A stretch of 64,000 nt of DNA from Dasypus novemcinctus (Eukaryota > Chordata > Mammalia > Cingulata > Dasypodidae). Where the stretch lies: assembly GCF_030445035.2 (NCBI RefSeq), contig NW_026688628.1, positions 620,001 through 684,000 of the forward strand. The letters are read 5' to 3'. This document shows, in pieces, positions 12,731 through 24,099 of the stretch (positions are counted from its first letter, which is position 1; each line of letters opens with the position of its first letter). A program made the translations under genes and the position numbers. The notes under the pieces are model-generated. The model was not told where the DNA came from. It did no database searches and was given only the letters and a program-made list of their open reading frames with translations.

Positions 12731-13128
12731 GTAACTAGTCATGCCCAACTGGCCTGCCCTTTGTTATATTTCAAGGATCAATGTCTCTTTATATAATTCA
12801 TGATGAAACAAAGATGGCCATCTATGAAACTGAATTTCTTTCCTTTTAATTTTTGGATTGATGACTGAAATTTTGATTATTCTATTTTCCACCTAAGGTA
12901 GGAGTACGTGGAACCTTGTGGGATGAGGGATTGAAACTCCATGCATTGGCATGTGTCTGTAAAATATTGTATGCTTGTGGAGTAACTCATTTGGTCTGAG
13001 AGGGGATAAGTCTCAGAACTTGTGATGCAAATGTAACTCTTGAGGTCTCCTGAATTTGTTATGATTAAGGACAGGATTTTTTTAATGGAAAGGATGACTT
13101 CTGTTTCCATCCAGAATGGTTATCAAAT
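12731..13128. other. Unassigned stretch
   Basis: No gene or repeat recognised between the L1 tail and the repeat at 13.1 kb. Confidence 0.35.
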
Positions 13129-13924
13129 TGTGATGGTTAGGCTAATGTGTCAACTCAGCCAGATAAATGTGCCAGGTTGTTTGGTCAAGCAAGCACTGGA
13201 CAAATTGTAATACAAGGGCATTTATGGATTGTATTAGTCAGCCAAAGGTGTGCTGAAGCAAAATAGTAGAAATTGGTTGGCTTTTATAAAGGGTATTTAT
13301 TTGGGGGTATTGGCTTACAGATACCAGGTCATAAGCATAAGTTACTTCCCTCAACAAGGCTATTTTCATGTGTTGGAGCAAGATGACTGCCAATGTCTGT
13401 GAGGGTTCAGGCTTCCTGGGTTCCTCACTTCCTAGGACTAGCTTCTCTCTAGGCTCAGAGTTCCTTTCTTCCTGGGGTTTGCTTCTGTTTCCTCTGTGAG
13501 CTTATATCCAGGGCTCCAGTGTAAGGCTTCAGTATTAAACTCCAACATCAAAACTCCAACATTGAAAACCCCCAACTCAGTCCTTTGTCATGCCTTTTAT
13601 CTGTGAGTCCCCATCCACCAAGGGGTGGGGACTCAATACCTGAATGTCATAGCCCAAAGTCTTAATCATAACTTAATCATGTCTAGGTACAGACCAGATT
13701 GTAAACATAATCCAATATCTATTTTTGGAATTCATAACTTTGTCAAACTGCTACATGGACTTCAGTCTCTGGACTTTCATTGGAGCCCCTGGCTGCAGCC
13801 TGCCTGTGGAATCTGGACTTGTGCATACCTATAGTCATGTGAAAGACCCTTATAGAACCTCTACATTCAGCAAATATCTCTTGTTGATTCTGATTCCCTA
13901 GAGAACCCTGACTAATAGACACAT
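13129..13924 (+). mobile_element. Old interspersed repeat split by a solo LTR
   Basis: The outer element starts TGTGATGGTTAGGCTAATGT and ends GAGAACCCTGACTAATAGAC, termini I recognise from an old placental repeat whose name I am not sure of. Its two halves (13129-13229 and 13756-13924) are separated by the younger LTR at 13230-13755. Confidence 0.6.
13230..13755 (-). mobile_element. Solo LTR, 526 bp
   Basis: On the minus strand the element begins TGTAGCAG and ends CTGACTAATACA, so it has TG...CA termini. It carries a polyadenylation signal (CCCCAAATAAATACC) close to its 3' end, as an LTR should. Five-base flanks TGGAT (13225-13229) and TGGAC (13756-13760) are a target-site duplication with one mismatch. 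No internal retroviral sequence is present. It is closely related to the LTR at 60373-61030 and to the fragment ending at 2751. Confidence 0.85.
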
Positions 13925-14929
13925 CATTAACTAAACACCTGTGAAAAATCCTGAAATAATTCAAAGAAGGCACAGAGCAAATGAAAATATTTAGCCAGAG
14001 AAGCTTAAAATGAGAAAAATCCAAATATTTACATAGTTTCAATTAGTTATGAATAAGTTTCCAACACCAAACATCATTCTGACCAGTAACAACAGTCTTT
14101 TGTGAAAAAACCTATGGTATAAGCTGATTCCAAGTCTTCCATGATAAAAATAACATTGAAAAAATTTTCCTCCAAAAATGCTCTTTATACCATGGGATTC
14201 AATGTAAGTATTTCATATATAACAAACCAGTAGTTGTGATATTTGTAGATGGATGGTTACTTCCAAAGAAAAAGATGTACTCTTATAAAATGTTTGTAAA
14301 AATAGCAAAGTAGGTTATAAAATTCTACCCACAGAGTGGGAATAAAACTTGTTCCACATCAATCTGAATATCAAAGCCTTCCAATGTCAACTTACTTCAA
14401 AAGCCAATCATCACTAACAGTAATACAATGTAGGGGTCACTTCACTGTGTCCCAGTTACATATTGACCATACAGTGTAACAAAGGGGTTGAACACATCAG
14501 TAAGCATTATGATGCCCATTTCTCATTTATTCAAAAGAGATGTTTTTTAAATCATTATTAAACTAATTGAAATCATCAATGACATGCAGATACACTAAAT
14601 CCCAGCAAGGAACCTACTATGTTGGGAAATAAAGAGGTCATGCTTCAAACAGATACAGTGTTTGAAATACATTTTCTGGTCAGACAATTTACTTCAGAGG
14701 TCATTTGTAAATGAGGACAGATTTTGAACTTGGTTTCTAAATGAAACTTTTTTCAATTATGCATAATATTGGTGAGATAAAGATAATTGTTCTTATTCAC
14801 TTCTTTATGTTCTTCCAGAGGACAATCATATTGAATAAAGGGCCAGCAAAATGGGTACTCATTGCTTTCAAAAGTACTACAAAAATATGAAATAGTCTAA
14901 TGACCAGGAGTTGATTGAAAGATAACATC
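13925..14929. other. Unassigned stretch
   Basis: AT-rich sequence with no recognised gene or repeat. Confidence 0.4.
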
Positions 14930-14943
14930 AAAAACCTACTGTT

Positions 14944-15352
14944 GGGAAGTGGACTTGGTCCAGTGGATAGGGCATCCAACTACTACATGAGAGGTCCATG
15001 GTTCAAACCCCGGGCCTCCTTGACCTGTGTGGAGTGGGTCCACATGCAGTACTGATATGCACAAAGAGTGTCCTGCCATACAGGGGTGTCCCTGCATAGG
15101 GGAGCCCCACTCACAAGGAGTGTGCCCCCATTAAGGAGAGCCACCTAGCATGAAAGAAAGTGCAGCCTGCCCAGGAATGGCACCACACACACAGAGAGCT
15201 GACACAACAAGATGACACAACAAAAAGAAACAGGGATTCCCGTGCCACTGACAAGAACAGAAGCCGACAAAGAAGACACAGCAAATAGACACAGAGAACA
15301 GACAACTGGGGCAGGGGGAGGGGAGAGAAATAAATAAATAAACCTTTCTTTA
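14944..15352 (+). mobile_element. tRNA-derived SINE (DAS-like, xenarthran), about 409 bp
   Basis: The head is tRNA-like, with a pol III A box TGGTCCAGTGG (14956-14966) and B box GGTTCAAACCC (15000-15010). A unique body follows, then a tail rich in AAATAAATAAATAAAC. A perfect 14-bp target-site duplication AAAAACCTACTGTT flanks it at 14930-14943 and 15353-15366. The head and body resemble the DAS SINE family known from armadillos and relatives, and this is the main taxonomic clue in the window. A perfect duplication suggests fairly recent insertion. Confidence 0.9.
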
Positions 15353-15366
15353 AAAAACCTACTGTT

Positions 15367-15699
15367 TCAGATTTTTAAAAAAAGAAATTTTCAATCTCTT
15401 ACTTGAATTAAGTTCATAAGTAAAGAAATAATGGGGAAAACAAGGGATTCTAAAACATGCAAGACACTTATGAGAATAAAATAAATGATCTCCTTCTCTT
15501 ACTCAGCTGTGATATATAGGTGTGAGTTTATATCTAATAGAGGTATGGTTTTATCATTATCCATTTTAGTTGCATAAATCACAAAAAGACTTCCAGCCAA
15601 GATGGCTGATAAGTATAACACAAACTCCAGAAATGATTTTTAGCAAAACCTGCTTCAGTATTTTCCAATGTGAAAAAAAATTACTTGGGAAATGAATCT
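15367..15699. other. Possible LNX1 pseudogene 3' UTR continuation
   Basis: No gene recognised. It lies on the 3' side of the minus-strand LNX1 pseudogene beyond an L1 tail, so it could be 3' UTR of the retrocopy or unique DNA. The sequence alone does not decide. Confidence 0.3.
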
Positions 15700-16165
15700 T
15701 TCTTTTTCTTTCTTTCTTTTTTTTAAATGTCACACTAAAAAAACATGAGATTCCCATATACCCCTTGCCCCCCCTCACCCCACTCCTCCCACATCAACAA
15801 TCTCTTTCATCATTATGGCACATTCATTGCATTTGGTGACGATATTTTGGAGCACTGCTGCACCACATGGATAATGGTTTACATTGCAGTTTACACTCCC
15901 CCCCGTCCATTCAGTGGGTTATGGCAGGATATATAATGTCCTGCATCTGTCCCTGCAATATCATTTAGGACAACTCCAAGTCCCAAATGCCCCCACAACA
16001 CATCTCTTCCTCCCTCTCCCTACCCTCAGCAACTACCATGGCCACTCTCACCACATCAATGCCACAATTTCTTCCATTTCTAGCCACAAGAGTTCCACAG
16101 TAGAATATCAGCAAGTGCACTCTAATCCATATTTTATTCCTCCATCATGTGACCATGGGAAGGTG
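15700..16165 (-). mobile_element. 5'-truncated L1 3' end (about 465 bp)
   Basis: A pyrimidine-rich T tail at 15697-15725, then antisense L1 terminus with C-rich tract (CCCCTCACCCCACTCCTCCC) and GCACATTCATTGCATTTGG-type text. These match the reverse complement of 39.5-39.9 kb and the copies at 56.7 and 59.1 kb. It lies just downstream of the LNX1 pseudogene. A target-site duplication is only suggested (AAATGAATCTTT near 15691, AAATGAAGATTT near 16192). Confidence 0.85.
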
Positions 16166-16289
16166 ATGTCTGCTACAGAACTGTTCAAGTAAATGAAGAT
16201 TTTACGATCTTCAGCAACCAACTGTAATTACCTTAAAAATTCCTCTTTTCACTAGAGAAGATGCTTAATTCAAAACTAACTTCAAAAAT

Positions 16290-16955
16290 CTACATGAGGC
16301 TTCCAGGTCAACGAAAAACAGTCAATGTGATTTTATTGCTCTGCTCCTTTAGCATGGGGACTAATGTGGAATGGCTTATTCCCATGGTGGATAGGCCATT
16401 CATTGCTACAATGAGATCTCAATTAAATAACAATTTAAAATTCCATCATAATAAGCAGGAATTCCCAGGATGATAGTTAAAAAGAAGAAAGGCTGATCGG
16501 TGTGGCATTCTTCATATTCACCAAAAATACTAAGGCCCCTACATCCCAAATAGCTTTCTCTTAAAACTGTATCATGGCAATCATGCAGGTTTCTTGGAAG
16601 GCCAAGCAACATGATGGGGACCACCTGGCATGGAATTCATTCTCACTGAAAACACTTGGTGTTCTTCCATGGCCTGGGGTGGCTCCTCCAAAATCTGGAT
16701 CTCCAGTGCTTTAAGGGTGACAGCTGGGGAAGCAGCTCTGGCTTTCAGAATAGCCACCACCTCACTGGGATTTAAATTGGTCAAGTCTAGAGCATGGATA
16801 GTCAGCAGCTCATCACCACTCTTGATCCTGTCATCTCATGCAAGATGGCCATGAGTTGGCCCACTACTCACAAAGATGGGCAGTTCAGCACTCTTACTTT
16901 CTTGCCTCCAGCAACTGTCTTTCCAAAGGAATTCTGTGGCTCCTACCTGTGAAAG
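16290..16955 (-). pseudogene. LNX1: LNX1 retropseudogene, last two PDZ domains
   Basis: LNX1 is a RING-type E3 ubiquitin ligase with four PDZ domains that binds Numb. The minus strand encodes its C-terminal third. First comes a PDZ domain with RIKSGDELLTIHALDLTNLN, a SEVVAIL run and SPAVTLKALEIQILEE. After a frameshift follow the linker and last [46 protein letters not shown]. After another shift come [16 protein letters not shown] and [11 protein letters not shown], ending near PGSLM with a TAG at 16292-16290, at the position of the normal C terminus. Lesions include at least three frameshifts, a stop in the first PDZ just before DDRIKSGD, and TGG to TGA four codons before PGSLM's end. Both PDZ domains and linker are contiguous without introns, which suggests a 5'-truncated processed copy. 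At the 5' limit the text CTTTCACAG just precedes the coding match and looks like a splice acceptor, which is odd for a processed copy. Confidence 0.88.
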
Positions 16956-17186
16956 ATCAGAATTTTAAAAACTATTCTTAAATGTTTATGAATATCCTAT
17001 CACTTGTTAGAGGTTCCTGTGTGCTGATTGAAGTAGAGAGGAGTGAGCATGGAAGGAGAGAGAAAGATATAAGGAAAACTGTTAGTAACTGATACTGCTC
17101 AGCCTGCAAAAAATGGGAGATGCATTCACTGAACAGAAAATAGAACCAAAAGGTTAATCTCAGAATGAATTTAAATGAAGTATATT

Positions 17187-19860
17187 GAGGTGGGACAAGA
17201 TGGCATCCAAGTGAGTGCACCCTTGTCAACTCTCTGCAATAAAACAGCCAAGTGGGGACAGAATTCTGCCAAGAGAGCTGTTTTGGGAATCCACAAGGCA
17301 GGATGTTTCTGGACATCAATCTGGAGAGAGTGCAACAAAAGGAGTGCTTGCTCAAGGTATAAGTGTGGGTTTCTGACTGTTGAGCCCGAAGCTGTGGGAG
17401 GTCTAAACCCTTCCCCTAAGGCTGCTAGCCACAGCATTCCCTGAACACTCCTGGTTGCATGACAGTGTTCCCAAGCTTCTTGTTCCACATACCCATGATC
17501 CCCAAACTTGCATTCCCAGAAGCTCGAATTCCCCAAACTCTGTGTTTCCATAACCTGTGTTTCCTGACCCTGTGTTCCTCAAGCCCACATTCACCCAAGC
17601 CCACGTTCCCTGAACCCAGCACCCCCCAAAACTCCAGCATTCCCCTTTCCCACCAGTATCAGACAAACTCTGAGAGTGGGAGGGTTCTGCTGCGGTGCAG
17701 AGGGGCCTGAGGAATGCAGATTCAATTGTCTAACACCCCCTGCCCCTTTTTTTAGTGGAGCATGCCAGCTGTCTTGGGGAGATGCTAGGAAGAGAGGAGA
17801 GTTGAATCTGCTGAGGGAGGCTGATTTATCTAAACACCCTGGGATAAGGGAAATTCCTCTGGGAGAAGGCAGATAAAGGCAATTAACTAGAACTGTGCAC
17901 AAACCTAAGGTAGGGGGAAAGTAGGAAATGCTTGGTAGGCTTCCAATAACATATTTAGGGTTCCCAACAAGGTGTGGGTGCTCTCTGTGAAAGAGACTAG
18001 GAGTCATTATTTCCTGTGGTGATTTGGTTCACCAGGGTCCCATTTGAATCTCAGAGGGGAGCACTCACATGGCCCTTCTGCTGCTCTGGGAGGGAGGGAA
18101 GTGAAGAAGGGAGAAGGGGGGAAGGATAAACTCCTAAGCAGTTTATTCAATTGCAAAGATGACTCCTTGCTTGAAGCCTTGTCTGGTCCTTTTTGTTCAT
18201 TTGTTTCATTGACTTTCCTAACTCTTTATCCCCCCACCAACTTTTATTTTTCTTTTTCCTTTTTTCTTCTTTTTTTCCTTTTTTTTTTCTTTTTTGTATT
18301 AGGTGTTGCAGGCAGTGCTTCTTGTTTGCTGTGCTTCCTCATCCTTGATTTCCTCTTTTCTGTGGGTACTGATTTTGGTTACCAACACTATTCCCTTTCT
18401 TTTACATCTTTCTATCTTCCATCTTCTGTTGTTTCTCTTAAATTCTATCTCTCTTTGTTTAGCTCCAGATTTTTCTGAGTTTTTATTTCTACCACCTTTA
18501 TTCTGTTTTCTATCACTTTTCATGTTATTGTCCTTTCTTTCCTCTTTCCCTCTCCTAACAACACAGACCTTTTAAATCATACTGTATTCTTCTCCATATT
18601 CAGTTTACCATCTCACTGTAGGTACTCCACTTTCTTATTGTTATAAATCTACACAGCTTATATAAGTTTAATATACATTCTCTTAGGTCTCAGATGGTTC
18701 TGCTAACATTTACAATTAATACTGCTATTATACTTTTGCTATTATTACCTCTTTTGTTTTCCTTCGCTCTAACATTTTCCTTCAAGGGAACTTGGACAAC
18801 AACAAGGAAATAGAGTAATAGGAATAAAGTGTAAAAGAAGACTTAACATACACACAAAAACAATATCTAAATAAACTCTGAGAGTAGGCAGAGAATCTAA
18901 TCAAATGAATAAACCCAACATGATAAAATGATGACCTGACAGCAACAAAAAATTACAAACCATACCAATAATCAAGAAAGCATGGCCCAATACAAAGAGC
19001 AAATTAAAAATCAGGAAGAGGGGCAGAATATTAAACAATTAATCAAAGCTCTCAAAACAAATGTCATGTACCAATTTAATGAAGTGAAGGAAGAGAGTAA
19101 GGATATTAAGAAAACACTTGGCAAGCATACAGAAGAAATTGAAATATATGCAAAAATATAACAGATATGTTGGTGATGAATGGCACAATCCAAAAAATCC
19201 AAAATATGCTCTCAGCAAAGAACAGCAGATTTGAAGTGGCAGAGGAAAGAATTTGTGATGTGGAAGACAGTGCATCTGAAATAAATGAAGTATATTTAAG
19301 CTCCTCAAAGAAGTAAGGAATATTATGTGTATTAACCCAGTGTGAAATAAATTGACATATGGAAATCAAAAACAGATAAGAAAAAGAAAAATCATAAATC
19401 AGGGAAAAATGTACAAACTAGTTGAAATAAATGATACAGATTTACTATTCAGAACACTTAGACCAGATCTGAACATAGTAATCAGAGATTAGAATTTGTC
19501 ATAGAACTGTGGAATTTACCAAGAACTCAGAATAGATTGAAAAAGTGAAAAATACAAAATAAAATGCATTTTATTGAAACCTTGAGTGCTCCAGTCACTA
19601 AAAAATTTCAGAAAGAAAGAATACAGTGAATAATAAAAAAGTCCAAATTAGAAGAAATAATGGGGGAGAAATTTCCAAAATGTAAGCTTGATATTTTTCA
19701 CTTAAAATGACCAATATGAGCTACTTTGTAACATAAATATAAATCAGTCCACCTGTAGATACATTGGAATGTATTTGCAGTCTATGAAGATTTTTTTTTT
19801 TTACATCAAACACAGAGATCAGAATGCTTACAAAGTACCAGAAGATTTTTTAAAAATTTT
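17187..19860 (+). mobile_element. 5' half of an L1: 5' UTR plus decayed ORF1, no ORF2
   Basis: The start GAGGTGGGACAAGATGGC matches the L1 5' end at 31271 (GAGGCGGGGCAAGATGGTG), including the CAAGATGG core typical of the YY1 site at L1 starts. The 5' UTR runs to about 18950 and holds a minisatellite (17434-17655) and a pyrimidine tract (18240-18300). From 18303 it parallels 31550-31980. ORF1-like sequence (18950-19690) aligns with 32180-32670, for example AGAAATTGAAATATATGCAA against the 32.3-kb coiled-coil region, but is full of stops. Similarity is doubtful beyond 19690. No ORF2 sequence follows, so the copy is 3'-deficient, unlike ordinary 5'-truncated L1s. Confidence 0.8.
17434..17655 (+). 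repeat. Imperfect 15-16 bp tandem array in an L1 5' UTR
   Basis: Consecutive units include TGTGTTTCCATAACC (17541), TGTGTTTCCTGACCC (17556), TGTGTTCCTCAAGCC (17571), CACATTCACCCAAGCC (17586) and CACGTTCCCTGAACCC (17602), with weaker units on both sides. About a dozen units can be traced. The array lies in the promoter-bearing 5' UTR of the L1 at 17187, upstream of ORF1. It leaves long glycine-rich open frames on the minus strand (17403-17666) that are repeat artefacts. Confidence 0.8.
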
Positions 19861-20539
19861 AAAAAGCTGGCTTTGGATTCAAGATTCAGTCAATTAAAAG
19901 AAACACTTAATTTCTAAGGTAACATAGAAGGAGACAATCATAAGAATGGGTGAATCTTAAATGCCAGAAGTAATACAATGTGGGAATTGTCACTTGTCTG
20001 GCACAAGCCCTTCCTCTCAATGAACTTTGCATAAATTTCATATTCACTTTTGCTGTTGCTTAATTCGACTTCCCTCTATTCCCCTGCTGTGCTTGATAAT
20101 ACCGTTTCCCACCTGCCCCTTTTCTGCTATCATGCATTTTGGACTTCAAGTGAAGTTGATATCCTGAAGTAGCTGCCCAATTTCAGACAAATATTTGCTC
20201 TACACCAGGCTTCCAATCGCCCAGATCACCTTCTCTTTCCTTTGCCTTGCCCATTTGTGCCTGAGCTCATCCTGCTTTAAACCATCCACTGGAACCTGAT
20301 GAAGGACATGACAATGACTTTCAGTAGAAATGCTTTAGTCCTAGACCAACATTAAAACTCCTTCAAGCTCTGACCCAACCAAGCCCCTCTTTTCCTTTGC
20401 ATGGGTCTCAAGGGTTAATAAAAATGTCTTCATGACCCATGTTATATAAATCCTTGGAGAGTCATCCTTAATTCAGTCATAAAATCTCAGTCATCTAATC
20501 TATTATCTATTCATCATGCATGATACAGTACTTTCCAAA
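19861..20539. other. Unassigned stretch
   Basis: No recognised gene or repeat, and no L1 ORF2 where it would be expected if the upstream L1 were complete. Confidence 0.4.
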
Positions 20540-20965
20540 GCCTAATTTACCATCTTGTGTTCTTTCTGCATTTCTCTTCAACTACTCTTGCTTCTTCCTC
20601 ATTCTTTCTTCACACAGCAGCTATGATAATCTTTCAGAAATGTAAATTGCCTCACAATATCACCCTGCTAAAAACAATTCAGTGTCTCTCCCTTTCTTTG
20701 GGTATAAATTTAATAGTTAACCTAACCAATAACACCCTTTCCTTCCTGCAATCTTGTCCATCCTCCTCCCACTTCATTCCTGCACTTCAAATGGATGGGT
20801 CTTATTTCAGTTTTCCATCCACTCCAAGTTATTTCTTAGCAGGACCTTTTGCATAAGCTTTCCATCAGCCTCAAGAGTTTTTTACCTTTTCACCTAAGTA
20901 ATTCATGTTCATCCTTTCCAGCTCAGCTTAAATTTTCCAGAGTCTTTATCTGATTCCATTAAAAG
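20540..20965 (+). mobile_element. L2-like ancient LINE fragment
   Basis: The text ACAGCAGCTATGATAATCTT, then TAAAAACAATTCAGTGTCTC and CCTTTTGCATAAGCTTTCCA resembles, in order, landmarks of the 3' part of LINE2 (an ACAGCAGCCAGAGTGATC-like block, a TTCAGTGGCTTCC-like block, and a GCACTTGCTGTTCC-like block). It is very old and there is no reading frame. Confidence 0.5.
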
Positions 20966-21404
20966 AATAGTTAACTATTGTTATTTTCTTTTCAGGAAAT
21001 TATTATTTAACCTCCCAACCTTAAGATTTTAAAGAGAATATAGTTAAGACGTCACTAAAGTCCAAAGAAATCTGCTGATTTAATGTAATCCCATCAATAT
21101 TTTTTATTTTTCAGAAATAGAAAAGGTGAAACTCAAATTTATTTAGAGTTACAAAATGTCCCAAGTTTGTCAAAATACTCTTGAAAAATAAGAACTAGTT
21201 TGGAAGACTGGCAGTTACTAATTTCCAAACTTTACAAATATACAATCATGTAAAAATTTTGGACTGTTAGAGGGATAGATATTTAAACCAATGCGATAGG
21301 ATTGAGATTTCAGAAATTAACCCATGCTTCTGTAGACAAATGATTTTAGACAAAGTTGCAAAATTTCTAAAGAAAAAGGAAACTACCTACATAGGCATGG
21401 ATTT

Positions 21405-21705
21405 TATTTTTAATTCATTTTTAACACTTTATTTTTAAAGAAGCTTTAGATTGCCTAAATTTTATAAAAAATTACCTCCTTCCCCCCCCATCTCCCCATA
21501 TTAGCATCTTTCATTAGTGTGGTACATTTGTTACAATTGATGAACAAATTTTGAAGTATTGCTACAAACCATGGACTATGGTTTATATTATAGTTTACAC
21601 CACCCTGCATAATTTTGTAAGTTATGAAAAAATATATAATGGTCTGTATCCTTCATTGCAATGTCATGCAGGAGAATTACCATGGATTTTGTAAGATCTT
21701 TCTAA
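21405..21705 (-). mobile_element. Old L1 3' end, antisense
   Basis: It shows a T-rich start, a C-rich tract (CCTTCCCCCCCCATCTCCCC, 21478 on) and then GTGGTACATTTGTTACAATT, TTTTGAAGTATTGCTAC and CCATGGACTATGGTTTA. These parallel the L1 tails at 15.7 and 56.8 kb but are more diverged, so this is an older copy of the same lineage. Confidence 0.75.
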
Positions 21706-21954
21706 GCATGGCATGAAACCCAAAAGACATATAGGTCAAAATAAGTGAAATTGATTCCCCATAAATATTAAAGATTTCCTTTGCCAGAAATGCCCTTGAT
21801 AAAAGAATAAATAATTTGCATCTTGATAAAAAAATAAAATGTCTAATATTAAAGGTAAACTATGATAGACATTATGTTTTTTATAAACTCTTATAAATCA
21901 ATAAGAACAAGTTAAATACTCCAATAGCAATTAGAAAAAGAGGAATATAACTGG

Positions 21955-22395
21955 TTTGTATTGGTTTACTACGTTTAAAAACAGATATAATATAATGGCA
22001 TGGGTTAAGAAGAAATTTATCGGCTCATGATTTCAGAGGTTAAAGACTGCTTCATCCAAAGATCAGTATCATTTGGTTTATAGGCTGGCAACATTTGCAG
22101 TTTCTGGCTTTTCTGTGATATGGAAATGCACATAACAATATATTTTCCTTCCTCCCCTGTGTTCTGTTGATTTCCTTGATCTGATTGCTCCCAATGACTT
22201 CCAATTAGTTTTACATCTAAGGCCACCAGCCATATTGGATTAAGGCCTCCTCTCACTCAAATTGGGCTCAGCTTAACTAATAGCTTCTTCAAAGGCTCTG
22301 TTTTCAAATGGGTTCACACACCCAGGACCAGGGTTTGGGACCAGTACATGCCTTTTTGGGGGTCATGATTCAATACCCAATACTTGCCTATATAA
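21955..22395 (-). mobile_element. MaLR/MLT1-like LTR
   Basis: Read on the minus strand it opens TATTGGGTATTGAATCATGA, then CCCCCAAAAAGGCATG, passes a GTGTGTGAACCCATTTG and a CTTAATCCAATATGGC segment, and closes with CCGATAAATTTCTTCTTAAC. This order (opening cytosine run, AATAAA-like signal before TTTCTTCTTAA) is that of mammalian MaLR LTRs. The family name is by recognition only and the edges are approximate. Confidence 0.55.
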
Positions 22396-24099
22396 AAACA
22401 CATCCAGCCTTGAATCCATGCACTCCTCAACCATTTTGCAAGAGTGAAAACAATAATAATCTCTCATAGAGAAAGGATGTGGAAATAGTTACTATAGTTC
22501 ATTCATGATAGTATATAAATAGAGTAACAATTTTGGAAGATAAGTTGGAAATATTTTTCAGGAATCTTAAAATATGCATACATTTAAATTCCACAAGCTT
22601 GGTGCATAGCATCTCTGGTAAATGAAACAGAGTGAGTATGGAGGTAATGCCAAAGAATCTGCAGTTGGCAGAGCCAAAGTAATACAATGGACCAACATAT
22701 TTCCATCTATTTCAAGAGCATGACCAGGAGATGTGGTAGATACCTTTATTGTTTTAGGGGTCATAGAGAACAATTGAGCTAATAACTGAAATTGGGAGGT
22801 ACCATGCACAGCACTAGGGGCCTGGTTTAAATGCACAAGAGAATCTTATGGCACTGAAGTCAAACTTCAAAAATTTTTATACACTTTCTAATCACTACCA
22901 ATGTAATTTGTAGTATATCAAATGAACTTAACTATTTTTTGTACTTTACATTTTTATAAGGTGAAAGAACAAATATTTTGAAATCATTTGAAATAAAAAG
23001 ATAATGTTCAGAATTTGCCTTTGAGAAAGCAAAATGTTTAAAGTTGTTACTTGGACATTATGGGTTTAAAGTGAGAGGACTGTTTTCCCTTAAACCAAGG
23101 ACACAATGAGTTAAAGCACAAAAAGCTATTTTGACAAAACAGACTTTCTGCTTTGTTTACTGCTTATTCAGGAGGAAAAAATCAAGGAAATTTTATTGAA
23201 CCATACTAATGATTTAAGCAACATTTTCATGATAACAGAGAAAAAACAAATTTTACTTTTGCATGAGTATACTATTTGATGGTAAGGCTTTTTAATACTA
23301 TAAATAGACCCTTAATATCTTTATCTAAGTTTGATGATAAAAAAATTTTTTCTGTATTCTGAATTTTCTGTATCATTTAGATTTTGTACCACATTTTCTT
23401 CTTTCTTTATTACCCGTCATTTCATTTTCTTAGAAGAAAATTAATTTCTTTTTAATAAAAAAAATGACTTTCTATATACAATAGTTACTTAAACTACCAT
23501 AATGTCTTTGGAAACTGTCTCCAAGCAAGCTCTTATAACAAACAATTACTATTAACACTAAGTAAATTTGCCTGAATAATAATTCAGTTTGGTAATATGG
23601 AAACATAACTTCATTTCCAATACTACTAGAACACTGATAGGTCATGGGTAGTTTACTGTTTTATCAGTATTGTAGAGAGCTGTATTGAGAAAACTTACAA
23701 GGACACATTTCTGAACAATGTTCTATAGCCACATTGTCAATGCTAAGTCATGGTAAAATTGCAGGCTTAGAAAAGCGGCTAACATTTTTTCTATTTTTTC
23801 CTCCCTCTGTTACTTTCATAGAGTTGTCTAGTTCTAAAGTTACAGAACTTTAACAACGCAAATGTTATTAATGTGGCTATACAGATTCCATTAGAATTAA
23901 AATGGAAACAAAACTGAGAACATCAATTTTGCTAAGGCTTTCTGCTTCTCCAACAGTTAAACCAATTCCACTGGTGATTTCTTTTACAAAGCAAATTTAA
24001 TTGCAAGAAAGTATTGAAATTTAAAAGCTCATTTAAATGTTACTTTACACCATCATTTATACTGTGGCCAGGCAATGTTGAAATAGAAAAACATTTTCT
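22396..24099. other. AT-rich stretch without recognised features
   Basis: No gene, RNA gene or identifiable repeat was found. Open frames are short and lack domain signatures. Confidence 0.4.

Noticed and set aside
17434-17655. CRISPR-like array (short repeats in tandem)
   Set aside because: Units are contiguous, imperfect and without spacers, and lie inside an L1.
17403-17710. Glycine-rich repetitive open frames on the minus strand and proline-rich ones on the plus strand
   Set aside because: They come from the minisatellite in the L1 5' UTR.
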